13,698 bases of DNA. Origin: Gammaproteobacteria bacterium. GTDB lineage: Bacteria > Pseudomonadota > Gammaproteobacteria > Methylococcales > Methylomonadaceae. Under the pieces are notes generated by a model. That model was not told the DNA's origin. It was given only the letters and a program-made list of their open reading frames with translations, and did not search any database. Location of the stretch: the NCBI GenBank assembly GCA_024511045.1, contig JANEMG010000020.1:1-13698 (forward strand), read 5' to 3'. Positions 13,008 to 13,698 of the stretch are shown piece after piece (position 1 is the first letter of the stretch; the number at the start of each line of letters is the position of its first letter). A program made the translations under genes and the position numbers.

Positions 13008-13083
13008 GGGTCGTTAGCTCAGCCGGTAGAGCACCGCACTTTTAATGCGATGGTCGAAGGTTCGAATCCTTCACGACCCACCA
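13008..13083 (+). tRNA. tRNA-Lys (anticodon TTT)
   Basis: 76-base tRNA with CCA encoded (13081-13083). Acceptor stem GGGTCGT (13008-13014) pairs with ACGACCC (13073-13079); D arm GCTC/GAGC; anticodon loop CTTTTAA (13039-13045) with TTT at 13041-13043; T arm GAAGG-TTCGAAT-CCTTC. It closely matches E. coli tRNA-Lys. The anticodon stem CCGCA/TGCGA has a C-A mismatch at its first pair (13034 and 13050). It is a single tRNA gene with its own promoter and terminators. Confidence 0.96.
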
Positions 13084-13102
13084 TATTTGAATACCATGAA
13101 TC

Positions 13103-13136
13103 AAGCAGTCAGCGTTGCAGCGCGGCTGCTTTTTTT
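13103..13136 (+). terminator. Intrinsic terminator 1 after tRNA-Lys
   Basis: AAGCAGTC (13103-13110) pairs with GGCTGCTT (13124-13131, one G-T pair), and an inner GCG/CGC extends the stem with a single bulged A. A run of seven T (13130-13136) follows the stem. It is 20 bases beyond the tRNA 3' end. Confidence 0.8.
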
Positions 13137-13138
13137 AT

Positions 13139-13166
13139 GTCCGGATTTTATGTCCGGACCTTTTTT
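13139..13166 (+). terminator. Intrinsic terminator 2 after tRNA-Lys
   Basis: GTCCGGA (13139-13145) pairs perfectly with TCCGGAC (13153-13159) around the loop TTTTATG, followed by C and six T (13161-13166). Both arms come from a 13-bp perfect tandem repeat (TTTTATGTCCGGA twice, 13133-13158). It is placed directly behind terminator 1 and gives a tandem stop before the aldolase gene. Confidence 0.75.
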
Positions 13167-13245
13167 GCAGCAGGATGAGGACAGCATTCCGGAGCGGTTC
13201 CTTAATGTCCGAATCTGAAAAAACAACATCTCAGGAGTGCTCATC

Positions 13246-13587
13246 ATGGCCCTCATTTCTTTGCGGCAGCTTCTGGACTACGCCGCGGAACACGGTTTCG
13301 CCGTTCCTGCATTCAATGTCAGCAATATGGAGCAGGTGCAGGCGATCATGCAGGCGGCCGATTTCTGTGACAGCCCCGTTATCATGCAGGGATCGGCCGG
13401 CGCCAATCGATATGCCGGCGCGGTGTTTCTGCGTCATCTGATTGCCGCAGCCGTTGAACAATATCCGCACATTCCCGTGGTCATGCACCGGGATCACGGG
13501 CCCTCGCCCGCCGTCTGTGCGCAGGCATTGCAATCGGGGTTCAGCTCGGTGATGATGGACGGATCCCTGCTGGAAGACATCGACGAT
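13246..13587 (+). pseudogene. Fructose-bisphosphate aldolase class II (Calvin subtype), broken after about 111 codons
   Basis: The start of a class II aldolase, the zinc enzyme that splits or joins fructose 1,6-bisphosphate in glycolysis, the Calvin cycle and the ribulose monophosphate pathway. ATG 13246 has AGGAG eight bases upstream. Family blocks are MALISLRQLLDYAAEHG, VPAFNVSNMEQVQAIM, HRDHGPSP (catalytic D83, zinc ligand H84) and GFSSVMMDGSLLED. After codon 111 (13578) family similarity stops: the expected GKTP-type continuation is replaced by unrelated, pyrimidine-rich sequence, although the frame stays open to the window end. A full enzyme has about 345-360 residues, so the essential C-terminal two thirds are missing. 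Some conserved positions also deviate (QGSAGANRYAG where QASAGARxYAG is usual), which suggests a relaxed paralogue. An assembly join is an alternative explanation. Confidence 0.75.
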
Positions 13588-13698
13588 TGTCAAGATAGTT
13601 GTCCTATTTTCTATGCTACTTTCTCTCTAACTTCCTGTTCTTCTGTCTCTGATTTCTCCGGGTTCAACCAGACTTCACTCACTGGTTCCCAGTTTCGT
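13588..13698 (-). mobile_element. Probable end of an insertion sequence with transposase C-terminus
   Basis: Sequence from about 13579-13588 to the window end differs sharply from the aldolase and is TC-rich. On the minus strand a frame enters from the window edge (13697) and ends at TAG 13613-13611. Its product includes NWEPVSEVWLNP then a Glu/Lys-rich tail, which would suit the C-terminal end of a transposase. About 23 bases further lies a possible terminal end, TGTCAAGATAGTTGTCC (from 13588), which begins with TG as IS3-superfamily ends do. I could not name the family, and the second end and target duplication lie outside the window. Confidence 0.45.

Noticed and set aside
12930..13178. 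Plus-strand frame of 82 codons over tRNA-Lys
   Set aside because: It is the translation of the tRNA promoter, tRNA and terminators; such frames are a common annotation error.
1..13698. CRISPR array, toxin-antitoxin pair or phage-defence cassette
   Set aside because: No regularly spaced repeats, no Cas, nuclease or toxin families, and nearly all genes are housekeeping or metabolic.

Overview
The window reads as chromosomal sequence from a gammaproteobacterium, most likely a methylotroph or methanotroph of the Methylococcales type. The evidence is a four-gene ABC cassette of the PQQ-alcohol-dehydrogenase-associated family, an Fch-type methenyl-tetrahydrofolate cyclohydrolase, a Calvin-type class II fructose-bisphosphate aldolase, and standard gammaproteobacterial genes (slyX, rhlE, a DUF2956 protein, and the cysS/ppiB/lpxH neighbourhood). 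This assignment is an inference from gene content, since no rRNA or taxonomic marker is present.

Layout. 1-434: no convincing gene; AT-rich sequence and what looks like a dispersed intergenic repeat. 435-4141 (minus strand): tightly packed operon encoding a periplasmic binding protein, a secreted seven-blade YVTN propeller, an ABC ATPase and an ABC-2 permease. This set resembles the PedA1-A2-B-C cassette of Pseudomonas putida. 4241-4645 (plus): divergent PilZ protein. 4646-4980: gene-free, with a long-armed inverted repeat and a promoter. 4981-5808: MOSC protein. 5809-7361: promoter, long leader and DEAD-box helicase rhlE. 7413-8534: three small genes (DUF2956 membrane-anchored protein, slyX, unknown helical protein). 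8545-9317: small membrane protein gene (minus) bracketed by two copies of a REP-like inverted-repeat element. 9318-11369 (minus): cysS followed by the cyclohydrolase fchA. 11549-12890 (plus): divergent ppi cyclophilin and lpxH. 13008-13083: tRNA-Lys(UUU) with its own promoter and two tandem terminators. 13246-end: 5' third of an aldolase gene, broken by foreign, pyrimidine-rich sequence that looks like the end of an insertion sequence.

The most interesting unit is the ped-like ABC cassette. It combines a type-I periplasmic binding protein, usual in importers, with an ABC-2 permease and ATPase, usual in exporters, plus a secreted beta-propeller. No PQQ dehydrogenase gene lies beside it in the window. 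As I recall, the P. putida homologue is needed for growth at low lanthanide supply, so a role in lanthanide- or PQQ-linked alcohol oxidation is a reasonable but untested hypothesis. Other points of interest are an Fch cyclohydrolase in the cysS neighbourhood where folD is often found in relatives, a cyclophilin gene with two well-placed starts that could give periplasmic and cytoplasmic forms, and a terminator apparently made by a 13-bp tandem duplication. I did not find a wholly new multi-gene system.
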